Shown here: positions 1 through 10,200 of the stretch, piece by piece | Position numbering within the stretch: position 1 is the first letter of the stretch | Layout of the letters: each line of letters begins with the position of its first letter | Assembly: GCF_026151205.1 (NCBI RefSeq) | Contig: NC_087079.1 | Location: 1,886,028-1,950,027, forward strand | Direction of reading: 5' to 3' | Length of the DNA stretch: 64,000 nt | DNA from: Bolinopsis microptera | Lineage: Eukaryota > Ctenophora > Tentaculata > Lobata > Bolinopsidae | Notes under the pieces: generated by a model | Database searches by the model: none | Told to the model about the DNA's origin: nothing | Seen by the model: the letters and a program-made list of their open reading frames with translations, nothing else | Position numbers and translations under genes: made by a program

Positions 1-1010
1 AATGACAGGCTGAGCGCGGCCCAGTAAATTGACAAACTAAACCATCCCTCATCAGAGTGGTAGTCATGACAGGACCATGTTACTTTGATATTAAGTAAAG
101 CTAACATCTTTCGCTAGGGTCTTTAAACGAAGTAAATGTCGGGCAGCAAATATAAACAAGTGTAGACAACTGGACGATTTTTTTAAAATGTCGTACGAGC
201 AAGAAAAGGTCATCAAAATATATTTTAACTACAGGAACAACATAAACATGAAGGAGGTACCGATGTAACTGTGCAGTGTGATAACACGAGGTGCAGTGAG
301 CAGCACATCACTGATGACACTCATATCGCTCGATTTTACAATCCAATAATCAAATTTTACAATCTAACTCATCGCGCGGCTCCTCTAGCTAATACGTTAC
401 TTTTCTCCAATTGGCAGTTTGCGTGCACGTGTCTTTTCTGAGGCCCCAATTGGTTCTAAATGATCACGTGAATGCTGGTCACGCGCACATCAACTTCCAA
501 TGAGCGTACTGCCATTTTTTCTGAGGCGATGGAGGTCGTAAATCACTCAGCCCGAATATAGATTTGGCGGAATGACAGGCTGAGCGCGGCCCAGTAAACA
601 ATAAACTGTACTATGTACTAGCGAGTTTTGTATAGTATAAATTATTAATTTTAAATCGTGTGCATATTGATCATGTTAATGTTTTGGAGGACTTTACCTG
701 GGGACCCCAGGCTATTATGTTCATTAACATAATAGAGATTAGCCGGAATGACAGGCTGAGCGCGGCCCAGTAAGGAGAACTTTGCCGCTTCAACTAAACG
801 TGCTACGCGTACGGTACGCGACCTAAAATAAATAATTAATTTGTAATTTTGCTTTGCATTCTTGCTTTAAAAAAACTGATCTTGATGGGTTACCTGAGGA
901 CCCCAGGCTATTATGTTCATTAACATAATATAGATTTGGCGAATATAGATTTGGCGGAATGACAGGCTGAGCGCGGCCCAGTAACTTGATGGGTTGACAT
1001 TCAACATTAA
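1..1010. repeat. Modular dispersed repeat with a 27-bp unit
   Basis: A 27-bp unit containing GACAGGCTGAGCGCGGCCCA occurs four times, at 1-27, 571-597, 747-773 and 958-984. A second module, GGACCCCAGGCTATTATGTT followed by the near-palindrome ATTATGTTCATTAACATAAT, occurs at about 700-735 and 898-932, just before two of the units. No open reading frame of note lies here. The arrangement suggests a non-autonomous mobile element or a nested set of copies cut off by the window edge; the class is not clear. Confidence 0.7.
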
Positions 1011-1298
1011 CGGGTGATACTCGTAAAATATTTGTTCCATACTCGGCGCGCGTCCTGGTAGGTTATAAATATAAACCTACAACATTCAACAGTGCAATCA
1101 ATCAATGATCAAGTTAATTTTTGATTTTGTAGCGGCTGCAGCTATAAGCAAAATGCACTACCAACTACTGGGCCACGCTGCACATAAAATAATTTATAAA
1201 ACTAACTAATTATAATCGCTGATCGGTGCTTGCGCTATATTATATAAAATATACAGCTAAACAATTTTCTAGCTAGTATAGGTGAGTACTTGTCATAC

Positions 1299-2159
1299 TA
1301 GTAGAGGCTCTTACGGGCATTGTCTGCTCGATACGTTAGGGACCCCAGATACACCTTACTAGACGTATTTTTGACCGTAGAATCGATTGAAAGTGGTTTC
1401 AAGATGATTGGACTGATTGTTCTGGGGTAAAATCGCAAAAAACCGATTTTTGGGCCAAAAATAGGCCAAAAAACCATGTTTTTTGATATTTTGAGCAAGT
1501 TAATTTTGTTGGCATGTCGGCAAAACTTGCATAAAGATAGCTGAAAGACAGCCGCACAAGATTGTATAAAAATAAAACAAATCCCTCTATTTGTTCTGAG
1601 GTAAAAATCCAAAAAAGTGGTAAAAATTTTGACTTTTTTGCTTGAAGTTTGAATAATTTTTTGCAGTTGTATTAAATCAACCCAAAAATAGTCACATCGT
1701 GTTTGCCTAAATTTTTCCTTTCCGAGAAGTACCCACTTTATATACTTTATCGAAGTTTGAATATTGTCACTCCGCAAGCGTTTTTGCCAAATTTTCGACG
1801 CGCACTACGCGCAAAAGCATTTAGTTGTTATCAATTGGCACCTGCGCGTTCATCATAAATTTCAAACAGCTATAACACAGCGAGATTATGTCCGTTCTAA
1901 CTCATATTTTCACACTAAATAGAAAATAATGTAATCTTATTGCTGACAAAATATGAATATAATTGCTCTATTTGCCTTAGAGTAATAGACTGTCAAAGTT
2001 TAAAACGCGCATTGGTATAGCACGTGACTAATAAGGCCAAATTTATACTTCTTAACATATTATCGATCCTTAGACATCATACTATTGTGTCCAATTAGCG
2101 GTTAGGTCTCTAAACTCGTAGCAGAAAACACGTCTTTTTGCCCGTAAGAGCCTCTACTA
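1299..2159. mobile_element. MITE with 19-bp terminal inverted repeats and TA target duplication
   Basis: GTAGAGGCTCTTACGGGCA at 1301-1319 is repeated perfectly in inverse orientation at 2139-2157, and both ends are flanked by TA (1299-1300 and 2158-2159). This is the signature of a Tc1/mariner-type non-autonomous element of about 857 bp. The interior is AT-rich and encodes no recognisable transposase; the 159-codon minus-strand frame inside it has no family features and is not taken as a gene. Confidence 0.8.
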
Positions 2160-2180
2160 TACGTTGTATGACCCGCCGCG

Positions 2181-2644
2181 CACGAGTGCGCGGCTCCCCC
2201 TGTATCGTCGAAACTCTACACTATAGTGAAGCAACCGTGGGGGTCACCACGTGATACAAGTGAATACAATATACAATATAACTTAATTGCTGAAACCAAT
2301 TAAATACATTTATTGTATGCGCTGCGTAAACTGAATTGAACGCGTACTGTTTTTGTAAAAATATATAAAAAATGCGCGCCATGGCACAAAAATTAAATTT
2401 GTCCATTATTAATGAATTTAAACCCAGAAAACACTATTTTTTGATTAAATAAAATGTGTTATATCATTCTTGAGCCGCGCCAGTGAAGGATAAATTAATT
2501 CAAATTTAAAGGACGCGGACGTATTTTTTCACATTTTCGAGCAATCACCCCGAAATTTGTTGTATCACGTCGTGACGACGTGACCCCCAATGTCGTTTCA
2601 CTATAGTAGAGTTTCTATGATACAGGGGGAGCCGCGCACTCGTG
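2181..2644. mobile_element. Short inverted-repeat element (MITE) next to the previous one
   Basis: The left end CACGAGTGCGCGGCTCCCCC (from 2181) is matched in inverse orientation by the right end (2619-2644). Similarity continues inward for roughly 80 bp with a few mismatches, including GTGACCCCCA-type blocks. The element is about 464 bp with a non-coding AT-rich core. It starts only 22 bp after the preceding TA-flanked MITE. No clear target duplication was found, so the superfamily is not assigned. Confidence 0.75.
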
Positions 2645-3318
2645 TCAAAAAGATTTTCAGGTCAATATTTTGAAATTGGAAGTGTAGGGATTGCTAATTG
2701 CTTGATTCACGATGTCAATCCTTCGCATCTCGCCGATTTGTGGTTGCGAGAAGCATTATTTGATGCGCGCGCGACCCAGTAGTGCATCGCGCTACAACAT
2801 AATTGCTAATGCTCAAAAATTTTAGATAAAATAAATTTTTTAACTCGCTATAGATCTTTAACCGGCTAGAATTAAAAACAATATATTTCTACAGGACCAA
2901 ACACAGCCATTAATAATTGATTCGGTACAGTTGTTTTTAATTTAGCTCTCGATGTTTGAATGGTGAATAAACATGTTGCCTTTGTAGTACTTTTTTAGGC
3001 TTTGAACAAAAACATTGATTTTTTCCAGGAATTTGTTAAAATTTTTGCTTTGTTTCTTATATTACTGGTGTCCCTCTTATGACTGACATAGTTGATTATG
3101 TAAAGTGCTTACAACATGCTAGTTAGCAAGTCTGAAACGTTAATAAGAATGAAAGCTTGGGAGCTTTTTGGAAACACTGTATATTAGTCAGAAATCAAAA
3201 ATTTACTAGTTTCATTGTACAGATTGAGAAATACTGATCAAAACATTAAAGATTGAAAATATTATATAGTTATTTACTGGGCTTGATCGAAACCTATAAT
3301 TTTAAATCCCGATGGTAC
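2645..3318. other. Intergenic, 3' side of the MICU-like gene
   Basis: AT-rich sequence downstream of the minus-strand MICU-like gene. It holds GCGCGCGCGACCCAGTAGTG near 2765, faintly similar to the 27-bp repeat of the first kilobase. I see no gene in it. Confidence 0.5.
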
Positions 3319-4539
3319 TCAAGCATAAGATCTCAACATTTCGTTGCGAACACACTTTCGAAAGTACTGTCCAATTGTGTGTTGCTTCTCTCTTTGTGAA
3401 GAAACATTTGTTTCCATTTCTTTCATAACGTTAACAAACTCTGAATGTGATAGATGTCCATCTCCTGCCTCATCAAATATATAAAATAGTACGTCAACAA
3501 TTTCATCATCAAGCTTTTCTCCAGTACATATGAATGCAGCCCGTTTGAAAACACCTTTTGCAAGTGGCTTCTTTGCTATTTGATACATTCGCACTGCAAC
3601 TTCAAAGTCACTGAAATTATTCAATAGTGTGATCATTGACTGGAATTGGGTGAAGGTAATAGCATCAAGTTCCGTGTAAACCTCAGATTTATCAATAAAT
3701 CTTGCCCTCTGGATTGCTGAAACTTTGGTTCTTCTCAACATTGCCCTCATAAACCCTTGAACTGATATCATGCCTGGTTTATTTTCTCTCTGTCGATATT
3801 TGTTGAACTCTGCTTTTAAACAGTTTGTTTGAACATCTTTCAAAAGTATTTCAAACTTTGGTTGTGTTATTTTTCCATCATCTGTGTGATCAAATAGAAG
3901 CACACGTAATGTTGTTTTCAAATGTTTCTTTGGATCACCCTCATCATTCTTGGTAAACAGCTTGCTGAGACTGTAATATTCATTGATACATATGGACCCA
4001 TTTAGATCTAGATCCAGCATTTGGAAACTTTTCACAGACAAATCATCTGGTCTCTGTAAGATTGAGCGCAGGAAAACGTAGTCAGGATAAGATATCAGTG
4101 CTGTTGATGTAAAGAGCATGTTAAAGGAAGGCTCCTCTTTAACCTTAACTGAGTTTATCAATACTTCATACTCAGAATCATAAAGTTCAATCTTTTCCTT
4201 TTCATAATAATCATCAGTAATCCAAGCTTCTATGAAATCTCTCCCTGTCATGAAATATTCCCCATTATACTCAAGAGATGCTTTTGCAGAAAAGTTTTCT
4301 TTCAGTTTTGAAGACTTGTATTTTATAACTTCACTGTTTTCTTGCTCCATTTCTATTTGTGGACTTTTGCAGCTTGCTTTGTAGTGTTTAGCCAGATAAA
4401 TACATGTTGTGCCCACTGTACCACTAAATATCACAGTTTTTAGTAGTGGCTGCCTTCTGGCTACTTGATTGACTTGCTGAATGGCTCCACTTTGAAAAGC
4501 ATACCGCACATAACTGAATAACGTTCGTGCAGGTCTCAT
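3319..4539 (-). CDS. MICU family: MICU-family mitochondrial calcium uptake protein
   Basis: Predicted EF-hand gatekeeper of the mitochondrial calcium uniporter in the intermembrane space. The product is about 406 aa from the first in-frame ATG (4537-4539); the seven codons upstream start with TTG and lie just after a splice acceptor. The N-terminus is basic and rich in Arg, Ser and Thr, like a mitochondrial targeting peptide, followed by a hydrophobic segment (about residues 34-50). A canonical EF-hand loop DLDLNGSICINE lies near residue 176; FDEAGDGHLSHSEF near residue 355 is the second canonical site, with Ala at loop position 3. A degenerate pseudo EF-hand (DHTDDGKITQPKF) sits between, as in the family. 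Length fits MICU1-3 (roughly 430-530 aa). The coding region is uninterrupted. Which paralogue it matches cannot be decided here. Upstream short frame and start overlap are described separately. Confidence 0.88.
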   Translation of the reverse strand: MRPARTLFSYVRYAFQSGAIQQVNQVARRQPLLKTVIFSGTVGTTCIYLAKHYKASCKSPQIEMEQENSEVIKYKSSKLKENFSAKASLEYNGEYFMTGRDFIEAWITDDYYEKEKIELYDSEYEVLINSVKVKEEPSFNMLFTSTALISYPDYVFLRSILQRPDDLSVKSFQMLDLDLNGSICINEYYSLSKLFTKNDEGDPKKHLKTTLRVLLFDHTDDGKITQPKFEILLKDVQTNCLKAEFNKYRQRENKPGMISVQGFMRAMLRRTKVSAIQRARFIDKSEVYTELDAITFTQFQSMITLLNNFSDFEVAVRMYQIAKKPLAKGVFKRAAFICTGEKLDDEIVDVLFYIFDEAGDGHLSHSEFVNVMKEMETNVSSQREKQHTIGQYFRKCVRNEMLRSYA

Positions 4540-4553
4540 AACTTTGCCATCAT
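4536..4553 (-). promoter_or_regulatory. Tiny upstream ORF overlapping the MICU-like start
   Basis: On the minus strand an ATG at 4553 opens a five-codon frame (MMAKL) whose TGA stop overlaps the main ATG in the shape ATGA (4539-4536). Such overlaps allow termination-reinitiation; whether it is translated is unknown. Confidence 0.5.
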
Positions 4554-4561
4554 GTGCCAAC

Positions 4562-4590
4562 CTGGAAATATAAAATTCTAATTATTACAA
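4562..4590 (-). promoter_or_regulatory. Splice acceptor 22 nt upstream of the MICU-like start
   Basis: Read on the minus strand, TTTTATATTTCCAG precedes the 5' UTR that begins at 4561. No upstream exon is seen. It faces a second acceptor for the divergent neighbour only 136 bp away, which makes a trans-splice acceptor plausible. Confidence 0.55.
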
Positions 4591-4681
4591 AATTATGGTT
4601 ATAATTTATGAAATCTTGAATTTATGCTTTATGCAATAATTTTTAAAAACTGATTATTGTAAAAATCTATATCTTGTTAAT

Positions 4682-4697
4682 TTAACCATATTTTCAG
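4682..4697 (+). promoter_or_regulatory. Splice acceptor 9 nt upstream of the CCDC24-like start
   Basis: TTAACCATATTTTCAG ends at 4697. The exon starts GATGTTTTGATGG, where a two-codon upstream frame ATG-TTT-TGA (4699-4707) ends on the first base of the main ATG (TGATG). A trans-splice acceptor is the simplest reading, but an ordinary 5' UTR intron is not excluded. Confidence 0.55.
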
Positions 4698-4706
4698 GAT
4701 GTTTTG

Positions 4707-5708
4707 ATGGCGCTGAGTCAATGGTCACCGTACGAAGTACCTCAGAGCCTTTGGGCTGTGATAGAATTGTATGCCCCCACAGTTGAATTGTCAGAAATCA
4801 AGCACATTATTGGAGATGACCTGATTGAGCAATCTAATGAGCTGTTCGAAGAAATTTATTTGTTGCTAGACATTTGGCAGTCAGAGGCACAAGAACCTGC
4901 TCCAATTAAGAAAAAAGACAGTTTACCTGAATCTCCCTTCTTGAGAGAGCAATTTGTATCTCGAATACAGCAATTTGTTGGTAATCTAGATGCTACGAAA
5001 AATCATCTTTTGCAGAGTTTCCTAAATGAGAGAAAGGAAGTTTATGAGTATGCAACTCAGAAGGCCAAGAGACCCAGCACCTCAGACTCCAGTAATGGGC
5101 GGTTAACTCCCTGCAGGTCTGTAACAGGGAAGAAGTCATCAACTTCTACTGACCTCTCTCTGTACAGAGACAGTATGTCTGCTTTTGAAATCGACAAGAT
5201 CGTGACTGATATTCAGGCAGCATTTCGTGACGAGCACAGTGTGTTGAAAGAAGATATTGAGTTTCTTCACAGTGCAATTCAAGATATTCACAGTGAAAGA
5301 ATAGATCAAAATCCTCAGGAGCCAACATTAAACGATCTGAAGCTGTTTGCTGATGATTTGGAGAAGAAAGTGATTGACTTATCGCAGCCAGTATTTGCTA
5401 GTCTGGCTGCGAAAAAACCACAATCTCCACAACTAAAAGCATTGCCAAAGATACCTCGAAGAGGAGGCGCCGAAGATGAGTTGAAAAAGTTACCTTCTTT
5501 GCCAAGTGGCACAAGACAACTTTCCTGGAGACAAAGAACGCTGAAGAAGGTTAACATAACAACAAATCAAGAAACGTTCATGAACGATTTGGAGCTCAGA
5601 GGTGGATCCCCATCTGGTTCTAAAGAAAGACTTCTCCGACCTACGCCCCCTCCTAAACCACCTCGTCCAGCATTCCTTCAAAGTGGCGGGCGCACTAAAC
5701 AGAACTAA
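4707..5708 (+). CDS. CCDC24: CCDC24-like coiled-coil protein
   Basis: A 333-aa protein starting at ATG 4707 (the codon before it is TTG). The N-terminal helix SLWAVIELYAP...IKHIIGDDL and the central helical block DKIVTDIQAAFRDEHSVLKE through EPTLNDLKLFADDLEKKV match, in order and spacing, the two conserved segments I associate with vertebrate CCDC24. The C-terminus is disordered and Pro-rich with RPTPPPKPPRP, a potential SH3 ligand. The function of CCDC24 is not well established, so none is assigned. It is divergently paired with the MICU-like gene and may share a promoter in the 136 bp between their acceptors. The coding region is a single exon. Identification rests on recalled family features, not a search. 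Confidence 0.72.
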   Translation: MALSQWSPYEVPQSLWAVIELYAPTVELSEIKHIIGDDLIEQSNELFEEIYLLLDIWQSEAQEPAPIKKKDSLPESPFLREQFVSRIQQFVGNLDATKNHLLQSFLNERKEVYEYATQKAKRPSTSDSSNGRLTPCRSVTGKKSSTSTDLSLYRDSMSAFEIDKIVTDIQAAFRDEHSVLKEDIEFLHSAIQDIHSERIDQNPQEPTLNDLKLFADDLEKKVIDLSQPVFASLAAKKPQSPQLKALPKIPRRGGAEDELKKLPSLPSGTRQLSWRQRTLKKVNITTNQETFMNDLELRGGSPSGSKERLLRPTPPPKPPRPAFLQSGGRTKQN

Positions 5709-5711
5709 ACT

Positions 5712-7231
5712 ATTTTGCAAAATGTGCTAATTTGATAAAAATTAAGGCTTAACTACTTAAGTACTTAAATGATATGGACAGAATTACGTTGGTTGAGTGA
5801 CAGTTGCAGGCAAAGCATTCTTCAGAACACCACAAAGAAGACAATGCAGATGAAAGTTTTTGTAATTTATTGAGTTTGAGTTTAATAACGTGGAAGTCAT
5901 TTTAATGCGAAGATTTTCATCTTTAGTAATTTTTGCTAAATTGTACATAATACGATATTTGTATAAAAATTCACATAGAGTAAGCGATAAATTATTTAGA
6001 CGATGCAGATGGTTTAATTTATAATAATATATGCAGATCAATAATTAGAAATGTGAATATCCAAACAGCTCATAACTTTGCCACGATTGCTTCCTTTATC
6101 TAGAACAATTTAGATTGGTTCAGCTCCAGTAAAGGTGCTGATAGAACCAGTTATAAGGTGATTAAACCTTAAATATCTGAAATAAAAACTTAAGCTGACA
6201 ATTCAGAGTCCGACGATTTGTAAAGTACAACAAGCTTACAAACATGAAATAAACATCTCAGGGAACAAAAATGTACTGCATAAGGTAGGGCAAACACAAA
6301 TATCAGCAGAATAACTCAAAGCTTGATTGTATAATACATTAACCGAACAGAAAGATGGTCAAATATTCTTGTTGAGTAGATGCGATGGTTGAATGGTCGG
6401 ATCTCGTGTAACATAAAACCATAAGTATACACGATGGAAAGATGAGATTTTACAGACGGCCATTGGTAAGCATCAGTTAAAAACAAGATGAGAACTTACC
6501 AAAAATTCAACCATGATCCACAATTTATATTCCCCATTATAACTCTTTAATAGAAGGTGAAACATTTGGCAGCTTTCAGGGATCTGGGTCGAACATAATG
6601 AACATTACGAAAATTAGCTGACCAAATGACCCGGTAAAGATCAAGGTACCAAGATGAACCTGTCACGTAGAAATTTAAACTATTAACCGGTAATAAGCAA
6701 ATCTGCAAACAATCGACCGGTATACCGCGGTAATGCGGAAATCTGCTGATTGCCGGTACCAACCACTATCACCCAAACCTACCCGGAAATGGGCTGCAAT
6801 TTGGTAATCAAACTGTAATATTTATCTGCACATAATAATGGTAAAGTTACACAGTGACAATAAAATGGCAGGGGAATTGGTGAGAACAATCAGAGCACTA
6901 CGTTAATAAGAAGCAGTGTCAGATTGTGCCTGTCAATTGGTTGTAATTACCAGCTGCAGCTGCTGCAGTAAGTGCACACTGCACAGTAGTACGTGCACAA
7001 CAGTACGTGCACCTGTGCACTAATACGTGCACTTCTAACAACTATCTGTCCCAGATGTAGGATGAGAATAATGACATGAAGTCCACTAACAGACACACAG
7101 TGGAAAGTAACTGGATGTAAAGGTCACTCCGAAAGTCAAGTTAAGGAGCAAGTTAAGGAGCAAGTAAAGGAGCAGGTTAAGGAGCAAGATAAGGAGCAAG
7201 ATAAGGAGCAAGATAGGGAGCAAGAAGCACA
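5712..7231. other. Intergenic region with short repeats
   Basis: No gene seen. At 6960-7035 GTACGTGCAC recurs four times among CAGCTG and CTGCAG steps. At about 7135-7225 a purine-rich array of roughly 11-bp units (AAGGAGCAAGT/AAGGAGCAAGA) is repeated about eight times immediately before the candidate exon at 7232. Confidence 0.5.
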
Positions 7232-10200
7232 ATGTTGGGAGTATCACAGCAGCAGAGTACCAGTGTGTTAGGGGGAGTGGGCCCCAATATATCATCTAAT
7301 GCCGGGACCCTTGGGGAGAGTTGCTCTGATATGAGCGCTCTTACTTCTGTATTCAAGGGTCTCTCTCCTGACCAACCTCAAACTGTGAGTATTTATGTAA
7401 GATTTGTTTAGTGAAGAAGCAGTGGTAATTGTGCCAATGGTTGTAGTAACAATCTTTTCGCCACTTTCAACATTTATCAACATTTCCGGACAACCTTTTC
7501 GTGTTTTTTACTGAATAATTCAACAATTATCTAGAGAGCACTTTCAAATGAACAACGAACAGTAAACCTTATCTAACATAAAAACGTATCATCTTGCGGA
7601 GCGGCAAATTTAATTTTACAATACCCTTGTAACCATCTAAAATGATTTTAAAAGTCGCAAAATCATTTCGTCTAAACTTTAAGGAACAAAAAACTATGCT
7701 AGAACGGAAAAGTAAACAACAACAATAGAACTGCTTATTGTAAAAGTGCGATATAAAATAAACAAGTATCCTTGCCTCAGCTGACTTTACTCTTAGCATG
7801 CGCAGGGCTTCACAGAGCGAGTTTTTCAACGCCTGCAATAAGACATTTGGCCTACTTTTGTACCAGAGTTTTCAAGGCTCATCTTCTGTCAACAGTTTTA
7901 GTAACAGTTTACTTTTAGCAAAAGTTCGTATTTTAATAACATTAGAAAAATCTAGACCGGTAACTCAAGTTGAAAGGCAGCACGCATTTCATGAAACTAA
8001 AATAGTGGCATTTGTCAATACTTTAACTTCGTTAGCACAGAACTGAACCAGTTAGAAAAGGCGGGTAAGTTTTCCTGGTACCTCTGTTCTGTGCTGATAG
8101 AATTAAACACACTACTTATATGATGCTAAGAGTTAAATATACAAAATATAAGTAATATTTATTTAAAAGTATAGTATAGTATATGACTGGAGAAACCCCG
8201 ACCAGTCTAACCTAAAACAAAACAAAATTGTGACGGGAATATACTGGTTCAAAATTAGATGCTCTAAATAAAAAGTAAATGTCTCGTCACCTGGCATAAA
8301 GTAACGGAATTGAGCAAGGCTGGAGACCTCGTAGTAGTAGTAGAATAAATAACCTGGCCACAGAAAACATAGCAGCAACTGAGCTTACCTTTTCTTACAA
8401 GCACTCTACTGCTTCTCTCTGACAGCGTGACGTGGGAAATTATACAAATATTACAAATATGTGTGATAAGATGCAAGAGCACTTCCTGTACTAAACCTAC
8501 TTATTATAGCAGAATGTAGCAGAGCACAAGCGACACAGGGAAAGTTGTAAGACTAGGCCATGCTATTGCAGGCTCCGAACCCTTTCTTTGTCTGGAAGTG
8601 AAGCCTTGTTAAATACGGAACCTGGTGAACCTGGTACGGTGTCTGGAGAATTTAGTGTGAACCTGTTTAGACCTGTCATCTAGCTGCAATAGTCACGCTG
8701 TAATAGTAATACATGTACCTGTAGTACCTACAAAGCACAAAACCTGTAGTAATGTGCCGCACTATTATAGGTAACAGCTGACCTAAAAGCAACATAAAAC
8801 AAATAGTACATCATTATGCACTATGTCAACACAATGTGTAAAAATTAGAGTAGTTTTCAGTTGTGTAATAATTAACAGAGAATTGCGATATAATGTACAA
8901 TGATAACGTGACACAGGTCACATTATGTAAAGGCATAATGTATAATAATCCAGGACATGTGTAATTATGAAAACCCGTGTTTAACCCATTAGGGACGATG
9001 GGGTCGTTTATGACCAACCAAAATACTAAACGCCAAGAATCTTTCGCACATATGCTCAAAATTTATTGGGGTACATTATTGACTTTCCAGTCGAGACCCA
9101 ATTAATCACTAACACTTAAATAATTAGGTTAATTAGTCGTCATAATTGGAAAATATTTCACTTAACTTCTTGCCTTGATTGGGGCATTAGAACTTTATTT
9201 AAGCTTATTTTGCTGAGAACAAAATAGTTGCGGGCAACCATTTTTTAGAGACGAGTGAAAAGCCCGTGATAATCAGATGTTCACAAACAGAGCTAGACAC
9301 TGTTTGCCAAGTGCGGTCGCAAAAGACCCACTCGTCCGGGTCGCAAACGACCCATCACGATTTAACTTCTGAAACAAAGACTTTAGGATAAAATAAAAAC
9401 TGTAGCATAAGTTAAAAACATATGGTCAATACTGTGTGACTCTAACTTTAAAAAATAAAGAATTTGGGTCATTAACGACCCACTCGGCTCACTTGCTTAT
9501 TACTACATTATATGTGCATGTAGCTTCTTGAATTCAGCCTACAAAATGACATCATAAGTGCAAAATCGCCTCTCAGCAAGTGATCATCATCATAGACTGC
9601 GAAAAACCGGTTAAATGGGTCATTAGCGACCCACTAGGACCACAAAATTGATTAATTATAAATACAATGTTGTCAAACTTTTACAAATATTAGTATAAAA
9701 ACATGTTATATCTTGGTCATTACTCCTGTACGTTAATTTAACTTTTAAAATCGATCAACTGGGTCAATAACGACCCATTCGGAAGTTGAACCACGTCATT
9801 AATTATCAGTATCATGCTGTTCCACAATCAAGAAAGGCACACGTAGGTCTTGATTCCACGCAAACCACGGGTGGATGACCACTAGCCCTCCTGAGATCTG
9901 GAGTCTCACGGTGATCTGCAGATCACGTCACCCAATCAGTGACAAATTATGGGCAGAATTTGATTGATAGGTAGGTGAGTTCATTAGCTGTTAGTACATG
10001 ACCGTAATGTTGTGGGACAACAAACAACATGTCTATCTTTTCCCGATTCATAAAAAGTCTAAGAAGAATTATACAACTGCTGGATTCAGATTTCAGATGG
10101 CTGTATCCTTCGCAGCTTCCTTTCTTTCCTTCTTAGGGGTCGTTCACATATAACGTAATCACTTATTGGACATTTTTGACCCCCCCCTCCCCCACCACAT

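Noticed and set aside
1298-1777. 159-codon minus-strand frame
   Set aside because: Lies inside a TA-flanked MITE; no transposase or other family features.
7086-7295. Leu/Ile-rich minus-strand frame
   Set aside because: Translation of the AAGGAGCAAGT tandem array.
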